NCBI GenBank assembly: GCA_037176725.1
Contig: JAZBRS010000014.1
Span: forward strand, 77,916,501-77,980,500
Direction: 5' to 3'
DNA length: 64,000 nucleotides
From: Posidonia oceanica
Lineage: Eukaryota > Streptophyta > Magnoliopsida > Alismatales > Posidoniaceae
The notes beneath the pieces are model-generated. The model was not told where the DNA came from and searched no databases. It saw nothing but the letters and a program-made list of their open reading frames with translations. The position numbers and the translations under genes are program-made. Positions within the stretch are counted from its first letter, which is position 1. Each line of letters opens with the position of its first letter. Below, piece by piece: positions 9,777 to 21,545 of this stretch.

Positions 9777-9888
9777 CCTTTTTTTTCCTTTATCTTTCCC
9801 TCCTCCGCGTCGCTCCATCCGTGAATACCTCTCTCTCCTTCGGGCCCTCTCTGGTCTGAATCCTCGAAGGAGAAGGGCAGCGTTCACA

Positions 9889-12800
9889 ATATGCAAATAG
9901 AATAAGTAAATGGGCTAGATCTAAAGACAAAAACTAAAAACTATAACAGCAATGGACTAATAAGTAATGAAAAATAACTAGTAGGACTTAAATTAAATGA
10001 AAACTAAAGAATTTAAACAGCAGTTGGATTAACTTGCAAATAACAAAAAGCACAGACTTTTCATACAATTTCATATAGTTTTATTTCAGATTTAAATGAA
10101 TCCTAAACCATGCCTGGACCTAAAAGCAATATTTAAAAACTTAAAAGATGCTAATGCAATGCATGTGAAAACTAACTAAGCTAGTGTAAAAATAAATCAA
10201 AACAAAAACAATGTTATTTTGCTACAGGAACTGAGGCCGGAGCTCACTGGGGGGAGATCTGGAATGGCAGAGGAGCAGGCGGCGCGGCTCGGGTGGCGTG
10301 CGGGGGAGCTTGGCGCGGTGCGGCGGAGGCAGGGGCGACGTCCGGCGGCATGCAGGGGCGTTGGATGGCGGGCTGGCTGTCTGCTGGAGCTACCGGTGCC
10401 GGGGAAGAAGGTGTTTCCGGCAATCTCTTGCAGGCGGCACAGGCGACGAAATGACCCGGAGGATGGTTGAGAAGCAAGAGGGGAGAGAGAGGAAGCCAGG
10501 GGAGGGGTTTTTTACCCTTTTCGTGCGCCGGAACGAGCCACCCACCTAGGTGGATTTCAGCGGAATAGGCGGAGGTCGTGGTGGCACGTGGCGGGCTACT
10601 GGGGCGATTCGAAGGCATTGCTGGAGGTCTGGGGAAGGTCCCGGTGCATCCAGAAGGAAGCTTGGTCGTCCGAAGAAGAATCTGGTCCGGTCTGGTGTAC
10701 TCGGTGGTGGCCGAGGTGGTTGCGGCGATGTGCAGCGTTCTAGGCCGAAGTGAGGGTCCCGGCAGCTAGGTGGTTGACTGGGGAGCATGTAGGAAGAACC
10801 AGAATAGAGTTCTACTAGGTCTGGAGGGAGGTGGAAGAGTTTGAAATTTCTGAGCAAATTGGGGCCGAAGGTGTTTGTGGTGGTTTGCGGGGAGTGTGGA
10901 TGGTCTCACAGGGTGATGTTGGGTGGCCTGAGAAGGTGTTTGTTTGGCGAGTAAGGTGGCCATGTTTGGAAATTTTTGGATGCTTGTCGTGGAAGTTGTT
11001 CAATGGGGAAGATGTGCTATTTGTTTGGAGAAGAAAAATGGGTTGGGTAATGGCTGTTGGAGGGTGATGGCTTGGGTGAGTCCTTGGTCTGGGAGTGCAC
11101 AAGGGAGAGGGAGAGCTTGGCAAGTCTGTGGATGTGTGTTCTCCCTCCGGTTCTACTGGCTTCTACTGGTTTTTGCTTGGGTTTGCACTTGAGTGCAAAG
11201 GAAGGTGGTGGCAGTGAGGCTTCTGATGGCACGGCTGCTGAAGGAGGCGCACGCTGGTCCGGCTTGGTGCAGAGGACGTGCGTGGGAGGAGGACGTGTAG
11301 GTGTAGGGTGAGCTGTCGATCGGGTAGGAGAAGAGGTGTCTGAAAAAAAGGAAAGAAAACAGAGAAGAGAGGAGGAAGAGCTACTGTTGCAGTAGGAGAG
11401 AAATTAAAAAATAAGAAAGAGAAATAAGAAAGAAAAAAGAAAGAAGGAAAGAAAGAAAGAAAAATAGGTTAATTAAGTTTAGGTTTTCTTTGGATTTGTT
11501 TCAAAGCTAATTGTTTTTTAATTTTCTTTTTTTTAATTATTCTTTTGAATTTATTAATGGTTTTCCTCTTTTAAGTTTTTTTCTTTGATTGTTTTAATTG
11601 TTTAAATTTTTCTTTCGATTTAAGTTTATTTTAAGTCCTTCTTTTCGATTTTAATTTTGTTAATTATTTTTTAAGTTTTTTTAATTCGATTTTTAGTTGT
11701 TGATTGTTCTTGAGTTTTATTAATTTGATTTTAAGTTATTGCTTGTTTTTGAGTTTTATTAATTTAAGTTTGTCTTCTTCTTTTTTCTTTTTTACTTGTT
11801 AATTGTTTTGAGTTTTTTCTTTCTAATTATTTTCTCAAAGTTTTTTAATTGTTTTGATTATGTTTTTTCTTTTGATTTTAAATTTGTTGGTTGCTTTAAT
11901 TTTTCTTTGATTGTTTTAAGATTTTTAGATTTTTTAAGGATTTTGAGTGGTTTTTCTTATGTTTTCTTCTTTAATTGTTTTTAATGAGTTTTGATTGGTT
12001 TTAATTGCCTTTAAGTTTTGAAATTTGTTTTTTAATTGTTTCAAGTCTTGAAATTTGTTTTTTAATTGTTTTAAATCGTTTTTAAGTCTTTTAGTTTGTT
12101 TTAATTTGTTTTTGATTAGTTTTAACTATTTTTGGGTTGTTTTGATTCATTTTTATTTAGATTTTCTTGTTGGATTTTTCTCTTTAATTGTTTTAAGAAG
12201 TGTTAAATGGGGTTGATGATGAGTTTAGAGAAGAAATGAGAAGAAGAAAGGGGGAGAATAGTGAGGAAAGAGAAAAGGATAATCAGGAGAGAGAAAAAGA
12301 ATAATCAAGAGAGAGAAAAGAATAATCAAGAGAGATAGGAAGGAGATAGAGGCTTGAAAATGAAGTAGGATTGGGTGAGTGTGTGACCTAGGGTTTCTAG
12401 TGTTTGACCTAGGGTTTGGAGTGGGATTTTGGAAGGTTTTCCTAAGGTTTTTGCTAGGTTTTCCTAAGGTTTTAAGTGTAGTTCCTCTTAGGGTTTTCTA
12501 GGGTTTAGGGTTTAGGCTTAGGGTTTAGGGATTAGGGTTTTGGGTGGAAAAAGGGAAAAGAAAGAAGGAAAGAAAGAAGGAGAGAAAGAAAGGAAGGGAT
12601 AAAGAAAGAAAGAAGGGAAGGGATGAAAAGAAAATAAAGATCTAATAGCATGGGATAGAATAAAATAAAGTAAAATAAAGATAAAATAAAGGGAAGAAAG
12701 GAGAACAAGTGGGCCCACTGAAGAGCAAGAAGAGAAGGAGAATAAGAGGGAGAATAGAGAGGAGAGAGAAAAAGAATAATCAGGAGAGAGAAAAAGAATA

Positions 12801-13294
12801 ATTTGGAGAGAAAAGTATAATTTGGAGAGATGAAGGGGATAGAGGCTTGGAAATGAAGTGGGATTTGGCGAGTGTGTGACCTAGGGTTTCTAGTGTTTGA
12901 CCAAGGATTTGGTGTGGGATTTTGGAAGGTTTTTGAAAGGGTTTTTGGGTCTAGAATGAGGGGGGTTTTACTTAGGTTTTCTAGGGTTTTTGAAAGTGGT
13001 TTTGGTGGGAGATCCTAAGGGTTTTTTGGAGGGTTTTCTAGGTTGAAAAGGATGGGTTTTCCTACGATTTTGGCTAGTTTTCTAGGTTGAAAAAGTGTAG
13101 GTTTTCCTAGAGTTTTTGGAGTGGTTTTCTACGTTGAAGAAATGTAGGTTTTGCTAAGGTTTTGGATGGTTTTAGGTTAAGGTTTTGAGAGGATTTTGAA
13201 GTGGTTTTTTGGGTTAGAAAAGAAGGGTGTGGTTTTGGGTTTTGAAGCCGTCAGAGCGATCCACTAATTCAGCCTGTCAAAATGGGTGTCAACA
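9889..13294 (-). mobile_element. LTR C, partial, interrupted by element A
   Basis: The right end at 13294 is an LTR start on the minus strand (TGTTGACACCC, a variant of TGTAGACACCCC). The next bases match H-type LTRs (CTGAATTAGTGG against CTGAATTGGTGG). Going left it has an A/G-rich section with TTTAGGG-like words (12480-12545), a T-rich section (11460-12180), a GC-rich block (10220-11310) and an A-rich start at 9889 where element A begins. The flank to the right is element B sequence, so C is inserted in B. Whether C is a 5' LTR or a solo LTR cannot be told here. Confidence 0.65.
12486..12545 (+). repeat. Telomere-like TTTAGGG words in LTR C
   Basis: Short degenerate runs of GGGTTTAGGG type occur within the U3-like part of the LTR. 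LTR B has the complementary CCCTAAA form at the equivalent place (16925-17170), and LTRs H and J have traces. This points to an LTR component rather than a relic of a chromosome end. Confidence 0.6.
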
Positions 13295-13749
13295 CATATC
13301 CCTTTTTGAGTCTTGCTGTACTCTATTCTGCCTGTTATAGTCGTGTAATCAAGACTTTGTTAATGCAAGGGTGTTTTGTACCATGTGCTTGTGTGTTTGG
13401 TTTGGCTTCCATAACATGGTGCATACATGGTCTTACAATCATATCTTCAGCATATTTCTTCAGCCCCTCGGAGTCATGAGAAGGGCACTATCAGAACCTG
13501 ACAGCTCAGAAGCAACTACCAACGCTCTCAGCACCAATGGAAGCTACAAGAAGACCCTGCGTTCCACTTGGATGCTAGAATCTCTGCAGATCAGCATTGT
13601 CAACACGGGCAAAGCCGCCAAGTGCTCTCGGCTGGACATCACCGGGCTGATACCCCTAACTATCCGACGATGAGTCCGTCAACTCATCACCAGGCTGGTA
13701 GCCCTAACTACTCGTTTGACAAGCACGTCAGTTTAGTTTATCACTTTTC

Positions 13750-13828
13750 GATGCCTCGGGTGCTTCCGTTGTCCCCTGGTATCCTCCCTAATACCAGGGG
13801 CATCTTTTTTCGCTGTCGCATGGTATCA
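13750..13828 (+). repeat. Four-arm alternating inverted-repeat block (copy B)
   Basis: Arms are GATGCCTCGGGTGC, CCCCTGGTATC, ATACCAGGGGCATC and GCATGGTATC with short loops. Arms 2 and 3 pair almost perfectly. The relative position matches copy A. Confidence 0.8.
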
Positions 13829-13927
13829 CATCTCTAGCTACATTCAGGCTAGCATGCCTAACTATCGCAGGCCCATTCATTTCTTTGCTCTGCCTTCGGA
13901 TTTTGGTGCCCCTGTACCCTTTGCGGC

Positions 13928-14130
13928 CGGTAAGTCCGAAACTTATCACATTCCGATCTATTACGGTCAATGGGTCTGAAACCTATCATTTCCGGTCGAT
14001 AAGTCCGAAACCTATCACTTGCCGTTGTAGTCGATAGGTCCGAAACTTATCACATTCCAATCTTTTGCGGTCGATAAGTCCGAATCTTATCAGTTACCCT
14101 CTCACGATCGGTAGGTCCAGAACCTATCAT
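13928..14130 (+). repeat. Decayed GATAAGT-CCGAA-ACTTATC hairpin repeats (B)
   Basis: About six diverged half-units of the family that forms the main array in A. They directly precede a different hairpin family, so two repeat families lie side by side in one spacer. Confidence 0.7.
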
Positions 14131-14139
14131 CTGTCAGCC

Positions 14140-15320
14140 TTCCGGTCCGGTCTTGATAAGGATTGCACTTATCATTCCTGACCTCTTCCTGGTCTTGATA
14201 GGGCTTGCACCTATCATTCCTGGCGGTCCGGTCTTGACAAGGCTTGCACTTATCATTCCTGACCTCTTCCTGGTCTTGATAGGGCTTGCACCTATCATTC
14301 CTAGCGGTCTGGTCTTGATAAGGCTTGCACTTATCATTCCTGGCCTCTTCCTGTCTCTTCCTGGTCTTGATAGGGCTTGCACCTATCATTCCTGGCGGTT
14401 CGGTCTTGATAAGGCTTGCACTTATCATTCCTGACCTTTTCCTGGTCTTGATAAGGCTTGCACTTATCATTCCCGACCTCTTCCTATCTCTTCCGAGTCT
14501 TGATAGGGCTTGCACCTATCATTCTTGGCGGTCCAGTCTTGATAAGGCTTGCACTTATCATTCCTGACCTCTTCCTGGTCTTGATAGGGCTTGCACCTAT
14601 CATTCCTGGCGGTCCGGTCTTGATAAGGCTTGCACTTATCATTCTTGACCTCTTCCTAGTCTTGATAGAGCTTGCACCTATCATTCCTGGCAGTCCGGTC
14701 TTGATAAGGCTTGCACTTATCATTCCTGACCTCTTCCTGGTCTTGATAGGGCTTGCACCTATCATTCTCGGCGGTCCGGTCTTGATAAGGCTTGCACTTA
14801 TCATTCCTGATCTCTTCCTGGTCTTGATAGGGCTTGCACCTATCATTCCTGGCAGTCCGGTCTTGATAAGGCTTGCACTTATCATTCCTAACCTCTTCCT
14901 AGTCTTGATAGGGCTTGCACCTATCATTCCTGGCGATCCGGTCTTGATAAGGCTTGCACTTATCATTCCTGACCTCTTCCTGGTCTTGATAGGGCTTGCA
15001 CCTATCATTCCTGGAGGTCCGGTCTTGATAAGGCTTGCACTTATCATTCCTGACCTCTTCCTGGTCTTGATAGGGCTTGCACCTATCATTCCTGGCGGTC
15101 CGATCTTGATAAGGCTTGTACTTATCATTCCTGACCTCTTCCTGGTCTTGATAGGGCTTGCACCTATCATTCCTGGCGGTCCGGTCTTGATAAGGCTTGC
15201 ACTTATCATTCCTGACCTCTTCCTGTCTCTTCCTGGTCTTGATAGGGCTTGCACCTATCATTCCTAGCCCCTCCTGGTCTTGATAAGGCTTGCACTTATC
15301 ATTCCTGTCCTCTTGCGGTT
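14140..15320 (+). repeat. 81-bp tandem repeat of paired hairpins (spacer of B)
   Basis: GATAAGG starts at 14541, 14622, 14703 and 14784, an 81-bp period that holds over most of the array, with about 13-14 units. Each unit contains GATAAG/CTTATC and GATAGG/CCTATC stems, both around the loop GCTTGCA. The stems match those in A but the loops and linkers differ. Long open frames on both strands follow from the 3n period. Confidence 0.9.
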
Positions 15321-15550
15321 GATGGGTCTGAAGCCTATCATCTGTCGTTCGCCCCCTTTTCTTGCTGGCTCTCTCGGTAGAAAAGATACCCCCTTTTCTT
15401 TCGTGCTGGAATTTTGTCCCCTTTGTTCCGTGCCGATCTGGTCGTCTGCTTGCTTCCTCGGGCGAGGACAAGCTACCCTTCCTTCTCTGGGCTGGCAGCC
15501 CAAACTGCCCGGATGACACCCATCACCCTGTCTGGTGTCGTTTTCCTTGG
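15321..15550 (+). other. Conserved linker of B
   Basis: Homologous to the linker 2701-2954 of A: the AGAAAAGATACCCCC phrase, CCTCGGGCGAGGACAAGC and the GGATGACACCCATCACC phrase. Non-coding. Confidence 0.5.
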
Positions 15551-15775
15551 GCTGATAACTCTAACTATCCGGTAGAGAGTCCGTCAACTCCTTGGGCTGA
15601 TAGCCCCAACTATCCGGCAGAGAGTCCGTCAACTCCTTAGGCTGATAGCCCCAACTATCTGGCAAAAAGTCCGTTAACTCCTTGGACTGATAGCCCCAAC
15701 TATCCGGCAACGAGTCTGTCAACTCCTTGGGCTGATAACCCTAACTATCCGGTGATGAGTCCGTCAACTCACCAC
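15551..15775 (+). repeat. 45-bp tandem repeat, five units (B)
   Basis: GCTGATA-type starts lie at 15551, 15596, 15641, 15686 and 15731, exactly 45 bp apart. The unit carries CCCAACTATCCGG and AGTCCGTCAACTC. The same motif is single in A and recurs inverted in D as the TTAACGGACTC/GGATAGTTAGGGC units. Confidence 0.9.
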
Positions 15776-16165
15776 CCATCGCATCAGCACTGCATACTAG
15801 ATAGCAGCATCAGCATCATACACACAATCGCCGCGTGCTTTCCCATGGCGGGATCGCATTTCGCATCGCATGCATGCATCGCTCGCGCCTCCCCTAGCGG
15901 AGATCGGCGCGGCGCACCATAATTGCATATTGGTTCAATATCAACTTTAACATCAGCAGCATACCATTATGTATCAGCATGGCATCCCCTCATGCATAGT
16001 ATCAGTATGCATAATTGCATATTGGTTCAATATCAACATTAACAACAGCAGCATATCAGCACTGTATCAGCATTCGCACTGCATCAGCATTCACATTGCA
16101 TCGTCATCGCATTGCATTACATTTGCATTCACATCTGCATTTGCATTTGCATTTGCATTTTGGTG
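15776..16165 (+). repeat. Hexamer-rich tract before the polypurine tract (B)
   Basis: Repeated CATCAG, GCATTC, CACATT and TTGCAT words, including a duplicated TTGCATATTGGTTCAATATC phrase at about 15924 and 16013. It occupies the same position as in A, E and H. Confidence 0.7.
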
Positions 16166-16239
16166 GTGGGTCATGACTTCTGACGCATCTGTCGGGATAG
16201 TACCCCACGCCTACATACTTCGCGCCCGTCGGTTCGGAT

Positions 16240-16315
16240 GGGGTGTCTTGTCAACCTTGAGCAGCAGCCTCAGTTCCCTTGACCTCGCTCAAGGAGGGGC
16301 ATCTATAGACACCCC
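16240..16315 (+). promoter_or_regulatory. Polypurine tract with nested stem (B)
   Basis: AAGGAGGGGCA precedes the LTR start. GGGGTGTC (16240-16247) pairs with GACACCCC (16308-16315), and the inner pair is CCTTGAGC/GCTCAAGG. A has CCCTGAGC/GCTCAGGG there, a compensatory change of both partners. Confidence 0.8.
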
Positions 16316-16924
16316 ACTTTAGCCAAGGGGTCTCAGCTGGCTGGGGACACTCTGGGAACACTTTGGGAGCACTCTGGAAGTTGGTTCTGAGGTCTGGTAG
16401 CTCACCCTCCTTCAACCCTAAACCCTCTCCCATTCCAAAACCAATATCATTCCCTAAAACCAAACCATCAAACCAAACCCAAACCCTCCTTAAACCCCAA
16501 ACCCTGAACCTTCCAAAAACCCTCCAAAAATCCCATTTGAAACCTTAGAAAACCCTAGATTAAACCCTAGGTCAAACCCTAGAAGTCCTAGGTCACACAC
16601 ATACAAAACCCCCCTCCAAACCCAAGCATTTCACCTTCTTTCTCTTCTGATTAACCTTTTCTCTCTCCTGATTATCCTTTTTCACTCTTCGGATTATTCT
16701 TTTCTCTCTCCTCCTTATCCTCCTTCTTTTCCTCCCCTTTCTTCCTCTTTTCTTGCTCTCCAATGGGCCCAACTTATCCTCCTCTCTTCCCTCTATTTTA
16801 TCCTTATTTTATTTTATTTTTATTTTTATCCTATCCCATGCTATTCAATCTTTAATCTCTTTTCCTCCCTTCTTCTCTTTCTTTATTTCCTTCTTCCTTT
16901 CTTTCTCTCTTTTCCACAACCACA

Positions 16925-17170
16925 CTAAACCCTAAACCCTAAACCCTACAACACAAAACTCCAAAACCCTAAAACCTTAAACCCTAATCCACATCAAAAC
17001 CCTAACCTAAACCTTAAACTCTAATCCACATTAAAACTCTAACCTAAACCCTATAGCACTAAACCCTAAACCCAAAACCCTAAACCCTAAACCCTAATCT
17101 ACATCAAAACCCAAAACCACCCTAAACCCTAAACCCTAATCCAATCAAAACCCTAAACCCCAAAACCCTA
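16925..17170 (+). repeat. Telomere-like CCCTAAA repeats in LTR B
   Basis: Many CCCTAAA units in short perfect runs separated by CCACATCAAAA-type spacers. They lie inside an LTR with defined ends, so they are interstitial and part of the element. Confidence 0.8.
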
Positions 17171-18262
17171 AACCCTATTCAAGGCCCTAATAAACTTAAA
17201 ATCCTAAAACCTAAATCTAATCCATGCATATTCAAATCACAATTACAACCCAATTGAATCTAATCAAAGCCCCAAGCCCACTTAAAATGCAAAGCCCATC
17301 TTCAAACCTAATTAAGAACTAAAACTAATTTGAATTTAACAATTAAAGTCAAAACCCACTTAAACAAATCAAAACTCATTTAAATTTAAAACCAGCCAAA
17401 GTTACACATCTGAACTCATTAAAAAACAAACTAAACCCCATTTTAAGAAATCCTAAAACCCATTTAAAGCACAAAATCAATTTCAACTTGAATTTAATCA
17501 ATTTAAACAATCAACAACCAAATCCATTTAAACTAAATCAAACTTAAACTAATTAAAAACAAAGCAAAAATCCTAATCAAGCCTAAGGCCCATTAAGCCC
17601 TTTTTTTTCTTTCTTTTTTCTTCTTCTTCTTTTTTCTTTCTTTTTTCTCTCTTTTCCACCCCCCTTTTTCCTTCAATCGGCCCAAGCCCACCAAGATCCT
17701 CCCTCATTTCCTTTTTTTCCTCCTTCCTTCTCTCCTACCCAATCTCCTCCAAAAAAACTAGCATCCACCTCCTTCGCATCCACCTCCTTTGCAAACCAAA
17801 ACCAACACCTAAACCCTAATCCCACGAACCCAGACCAACACCACCTCCTCCCCAAACCAGACCCAACCTCACCAGCACCCAAGCTTCTCCCCAGAACCAG
17901 CACCCATCTTTGTAGACCAAGCTCAAAAAACCAGACCCAATTCTCTCCCAAACCCCATCTCTGCAAAACCAACACCTAAACCTCGAACCCAAGTGAACCC
18001 AGACCACCCTCTCGAACCTCTCCTCTCCCCCAGACCGGTCCTAAGCCCCCTTAGACCTCCAGCTCACCACAGACCCAAAACACAGCTCACCACTCATCAC
18101 AGTCCAAGCCCATTTACTCCCTCCTGACGCCCTCAAGACTTCTGTGGCCAGCCTCGAACCAAGCCACCCTCTCAACGGTCACAGCCACCTCTCCAGCCCG
18201 CGTCACCACCGTCTGGCCTCCACCCTCACAGTAGAGACTGCCACCAAGCCCGAATCTTCGAT

Positions 18263-18286
18263 TTGAGCAATGACTTCGTTGCTCAA
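18263..18286 (+). other. Short inverted repeat in LTR B
   Basis: The same hairpin as 5668-5691 with one arm mismatch (TTGAGCAATG against CGTTGCTCAA), which RNA could hold as a G-U pair. Confidence 0.75.
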
Positions 18287-18743
18287 GCTTCTGCCACCTC
18301 TCCAGACCTCGAGCCACTACCCCTCATGCGCCCAGTAGCCCCCAATTGCCCGCGCAAAGCCCATACACCCCGTGATCCCACTTTGACTCCCGAACACCCA
18401 ACAAAACCAGAAGCAATTTTGGGTGCGCTAGAGGACGACACCCACTTCTGAGAGCACTGAGAGTATCCTGAGAGTTTCCTCGAGCGATCCCCCACCTCCC
18501 CAGCCCTTCCAGAGCTCCAGAGCCTCCGGACGACCCATCTGCACCCAACGCCGGAGAGCAGAGACCTCCTACGGGCCCGACGCTGCACAACTGCTCCCTC
18601 TCCGTCCAGGAAGCTCCGCGCTGATCCCACGAGCACGCCGTAGCCTCCGCCGAGCTCCACGGCCGTTCCAGCAGTGCCCTCCACTTTCGTCTCAGAGCTT
18701 CGATCATTCTCGCGTCGTCAGCCCGCTCTAGACAGCACCGCAG

Positions 18744-18745
18744 GT
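18744..18745 (+). promoter_or_regulatory. Candidate splice donor 1 in LTR B (GCAG|GTAAAC)
   Basis: At the edge of the GC-rich block, equivalent to 6149 in LTR A. Confidence 0.45.
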
Positions 18746-20649
18746 AAACTCTTCTCCCGGGGGTTTCGCTTGAACCCCCTCTTGCTTCCAAGCCTTTTAC
18801 TTTAGCTTTCCGTTGCCTGTGCTTCCCTCCTGAAGTCGCTGGACTTCGTCGTCTTCTCCGGCAGCGTCGTCGGCTCGCACAGAGCTCTGCCGCTTCTACG
18901 TTGCATGTTACTGTAGCGTCTTTTTATTTTTCTTTCGTTTTATTTACATTACTATAAAATACGTTAGTTTTTGTTATTTACATGCTGGTCCTTTATTTAT
19001 TTATTTTACTGTGCTTGTATATAGTTAGCTTCTTTATTTCAGTTCCGAAATCATGCCAATATTGCTGTATGCCCCTTGATCTTTCAATTTCTTGCATATA
19101 GGTCCTCTATTGTGTTAAATGCCATGTGCTTGTTTGGTCCTTTTGCAGCTTAGTCCTTGCGTTCATTATATCTACAATTTAGTCATATTTCAGTTAATGT
19201 TTCATTTAATCTCTAAGTTAACTACATATAGCATTAATGAAAGTGCTACTGCTTTGTTTATTTGCCTTTTGGTCCCTCTGAATGCTGTAGTTTTTTGGCC
19301 ATTTGCATCTAGACCCTTGCATTTACCCATATTTGCATTCTGGTCCTCCACAATTCATCTTTCATTTAATTTCTTTTTCTTATCATACTACATTGCATGA
19401 AACTACCTTAGTTTTAGATTATTGCATCTAGGTCCACAGAGCATGCATCCTTCATCCATTTTCCTTTTTCTTATCTTATTAAATTACAGAAAAACCCAGA
19501 TATTTATTTTATTTGCATTTTGATCCCCCTGTGGCTCACTGTGCTTTGCATCTTTTTCTCTAAAGCCCCTGACCTTATTTTGTTTGCATCTGGGTCCCTC
19601 TGTGCTGTGGAATGCATGTGTTTCCTTTTTGCAGAAAAGCCCCATGCTTTATTTTTATTGCACAGAGGTCCCCCCTTTTTGAATTGCTGTGTCTATGTGG
19701 TTTTCCTGGCTTTGCATTTCAGTCCACTGGTTTCTCTTATTTGCAGATTGGTCCTCCTTCTTGTTTTACAGGAGGTTTTGATTTCTTTTTGACTTTGCAG
19801 TTTAGTCCTGAATTTTATTTTAATGGCATTTGGGTCCTCTGTATATGAACTATGGCATGTGTTTGCATATTTTTGGACTTGCTGTTTGATCTAGAGGTTT
19901 CTGGTATCTACATATAGGTCCTTTTGAGCTTCAAAATGCCCCCTAGGTTTCTGTTTTGTTTGCAGTTGAGCCCTTAGCTTTTCAAAAGATTGCATGTTGG
20001 TCCTTCCAATGTTATTTTGCTTCCATGTGGTTTTCATACCTAGAGGCCTGTTTAGGTTGCACCCAAGTTTTTTGAACATTACTGTGGCTGTGCATGCCTG
20101 TTTTCTTTCTGGATTTGCTGTTTAGTCCTGGTTTTCCTGAAAATTGCACATGGGTCCTTGGGACCATCTTTTGTGATTTTTAAATGCTTCTTGGCTTTGT
20201 TTTTTCCTGTCCAAACTTTTCCAGAGTTGCATGAGGGTCCCCTGTAGGTTTTCTTTTTGGGATTTGTGCCTTTTTGCTGGTTTTTTGCATCTTAGCCCAT
20301 AAGTTTTCTGAAAATTGCATTTAGGTCCTTTATTGACCAATTGCATGTTTCCCTTACATTTTTGTTGCACCTGTCCCCTATTGCCCTCACATATTGTTGC
20401 ACTTGCATCCCTGCATGCACCCATCACATTTGCACTGCATTTTTGCCATGTTTTGCACATAAGCCCCTGTACTTTTCCTATTTGCACATAGGTCCTTTTC
20501 TTGTACTTTTACATGCATTGCACGCATACATCATTGCTCTTAGTATCTTAGCACACTTTTGAGCACCTTTAGCTCCCATGCATGTGGGAGGCCCTATTCT
20601 GCACACCCTTAGGACCTTTTTTGCACTTAGATCCCTTCTTTCCGTTGGC

Positions 20650-20789
20650 CCTTGGGCCTTCTGCCTTGAAGCCTGGATATCTTCCGATCGGACCGTCGGA
20701 TCTTCACAACCAAGCTACCCGGATCATCCTGGCGGAGCGGGTTTTCATGCTGACCAAGTTTATCTTAGATCGGGCCTCAGATCTCCAAG
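20650..20789 (+). other. Conserved exon-like block in LTR B with strong donor
   Basis: Homologue of 7653-7785, ending CCAAG|GTAAGT with GT at 20790-20791. Confidence 0.5.
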
Positions 20790-21235
20790 GTAAGTCCATC
20801 TGCATCATTGCATATCATTTGTTGCATTTGCATGCATTATTTTCGCGTCTCCTTTTCCGCGCATGTAGATTAGGGCCCTCCCCTCTTGCCTATCTACTCT
20901 ACTTCCTCCTTTCGCGTCTTCTTAGTGTCTTTGGGTTGAGTTTTCCCTCAGATTCACTATTGATCACGGCCTTCTTCCCCCTTTTCCACGATCCGATTGC
21001 ACAGCGAGCTTTGGGCAGCGTGCGAGACACATCGTGGGACGGTTTAGTGGGAAACAGTCATAGAGTAGTGGTGATCCCTCCACTTGCTTTCTTTCCCCTT
21101 TGTAGGTCTTCACACCTGCATTGTGTGGTTCTTCCGGTGTTTGTTCTTACACTCACATTGCTTATCTCTCCTTTGCATCTAGGCTGGCAGCCCTAACTGC
21201 CTGGTTGATGCCCGTCATGTCGTCTAATCTTCCCC

Positions 21236-21545
21236 TTTGCTTGTCATACCCCTGCATTGCGTGGCTTTTCTGATGTTTTGCTTTTACGTTTGCATTGCTT
21301 GTTTTCCGCCTGGATTTGCCTTCCCCTTTGCTTGTCGTACCCCTGCATGGCGTGGCTTTTCCGATGTTTTGCTTTTATGTTTGCATTGCTTGTTTTCCAC
21401 CAGGATTTGCCTTCCCCTTTGCTTGTCGTACCCCTGCATTGCGTGGCTTTTTCGATGTTTTGCTTTTACATTTGCATCGCTTGTTTTCCACTTGGATTTG
21501 CTTTCCCCTTTGCTTGTCGCACCCCTGCATTGTGTGGTTTTACCG
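21236..21545 (+). repeat. 91-bp tandem subrepeat in LTR B
   Basis: GCATTGCG-type words at 21254, 21345, 21436 and 21527 give an exact 91-bp period. The unit is the same as in LTR A. Confidence 0.85.

Larger units (their letters stand above)
1..9888 (+). mobile_element. Element A: DUF7745-only, pol-less Tat/Ogre-like LTR retrotransposon (5' end outside window)
   Basis: The visible order is leader (1-178), DUF7745-like ORF (179-1380), linker (1381-1852), four-arm hairpin block (1853-1932), 65-bp tandem hairpin repeats (2020-2700), hexamer tract (2955-3175), polypurine tract and a full 3' LTR (3310-9888). The leader resembles the one before the ORF of element H and ends in an acceptor-like pyrimidine/CTACAG stretch near 140. 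No gag or pol sequence lies between the ORF and the polypurine tract. The element ends at 9888 inside an LTR of opposite orientation (C), so it is the innermost and probably youngest insertion of the left nest. Assignment to Tat/Ogre rests on the LTR boxes and on the related gag-bearing element D. Confidence 0.75.
3310..9888 (+). mobile_element. 3' LTR of element A, 6579 bp
   Basis: It begins TGTAGACACCCC after the polypurine tract and ends TTCACA at 9888. In order it has: a G-poor, C/A/T-rich stretch (3400-5600) with low-complexity CT and A-rich segments; a GC-rich block (5520-6300) with a 10-bp hairpin and a splice-donor-like site; a T-rich section (6300-7640) with recurring TTGCA..TAGGTCC phrases; a short conserved exon-like block ending at a strong donor (7653-7785); 91-bp and 60-bp subrepeats (8240-9255); and a conserved 3' box (9337-9776). 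LTR G is its closest relative in length (6530 bp) and order. Confidence 0.8.

Noticed and set aside
13660..13700. Possible hammerhead ribozyme (GATGAGTCCGTC and CCGAAAC words)
   Set aside because: The words resemble the core, but no stem II followed by GAAA and a cleavage triplet in the right order was found.
14458..15267. Open frames of 269 (+) and 256 (-) codons
   Set aside because: The 81-bp repeat has a period divisible by three and is open on both strands. It is a hairpin array, not a gene.
14140..15320. CRISPR-like array
   Set aside because: Regular hairpin repeats, but units are tandem with no unique spacers, in a plant retrotransposon.
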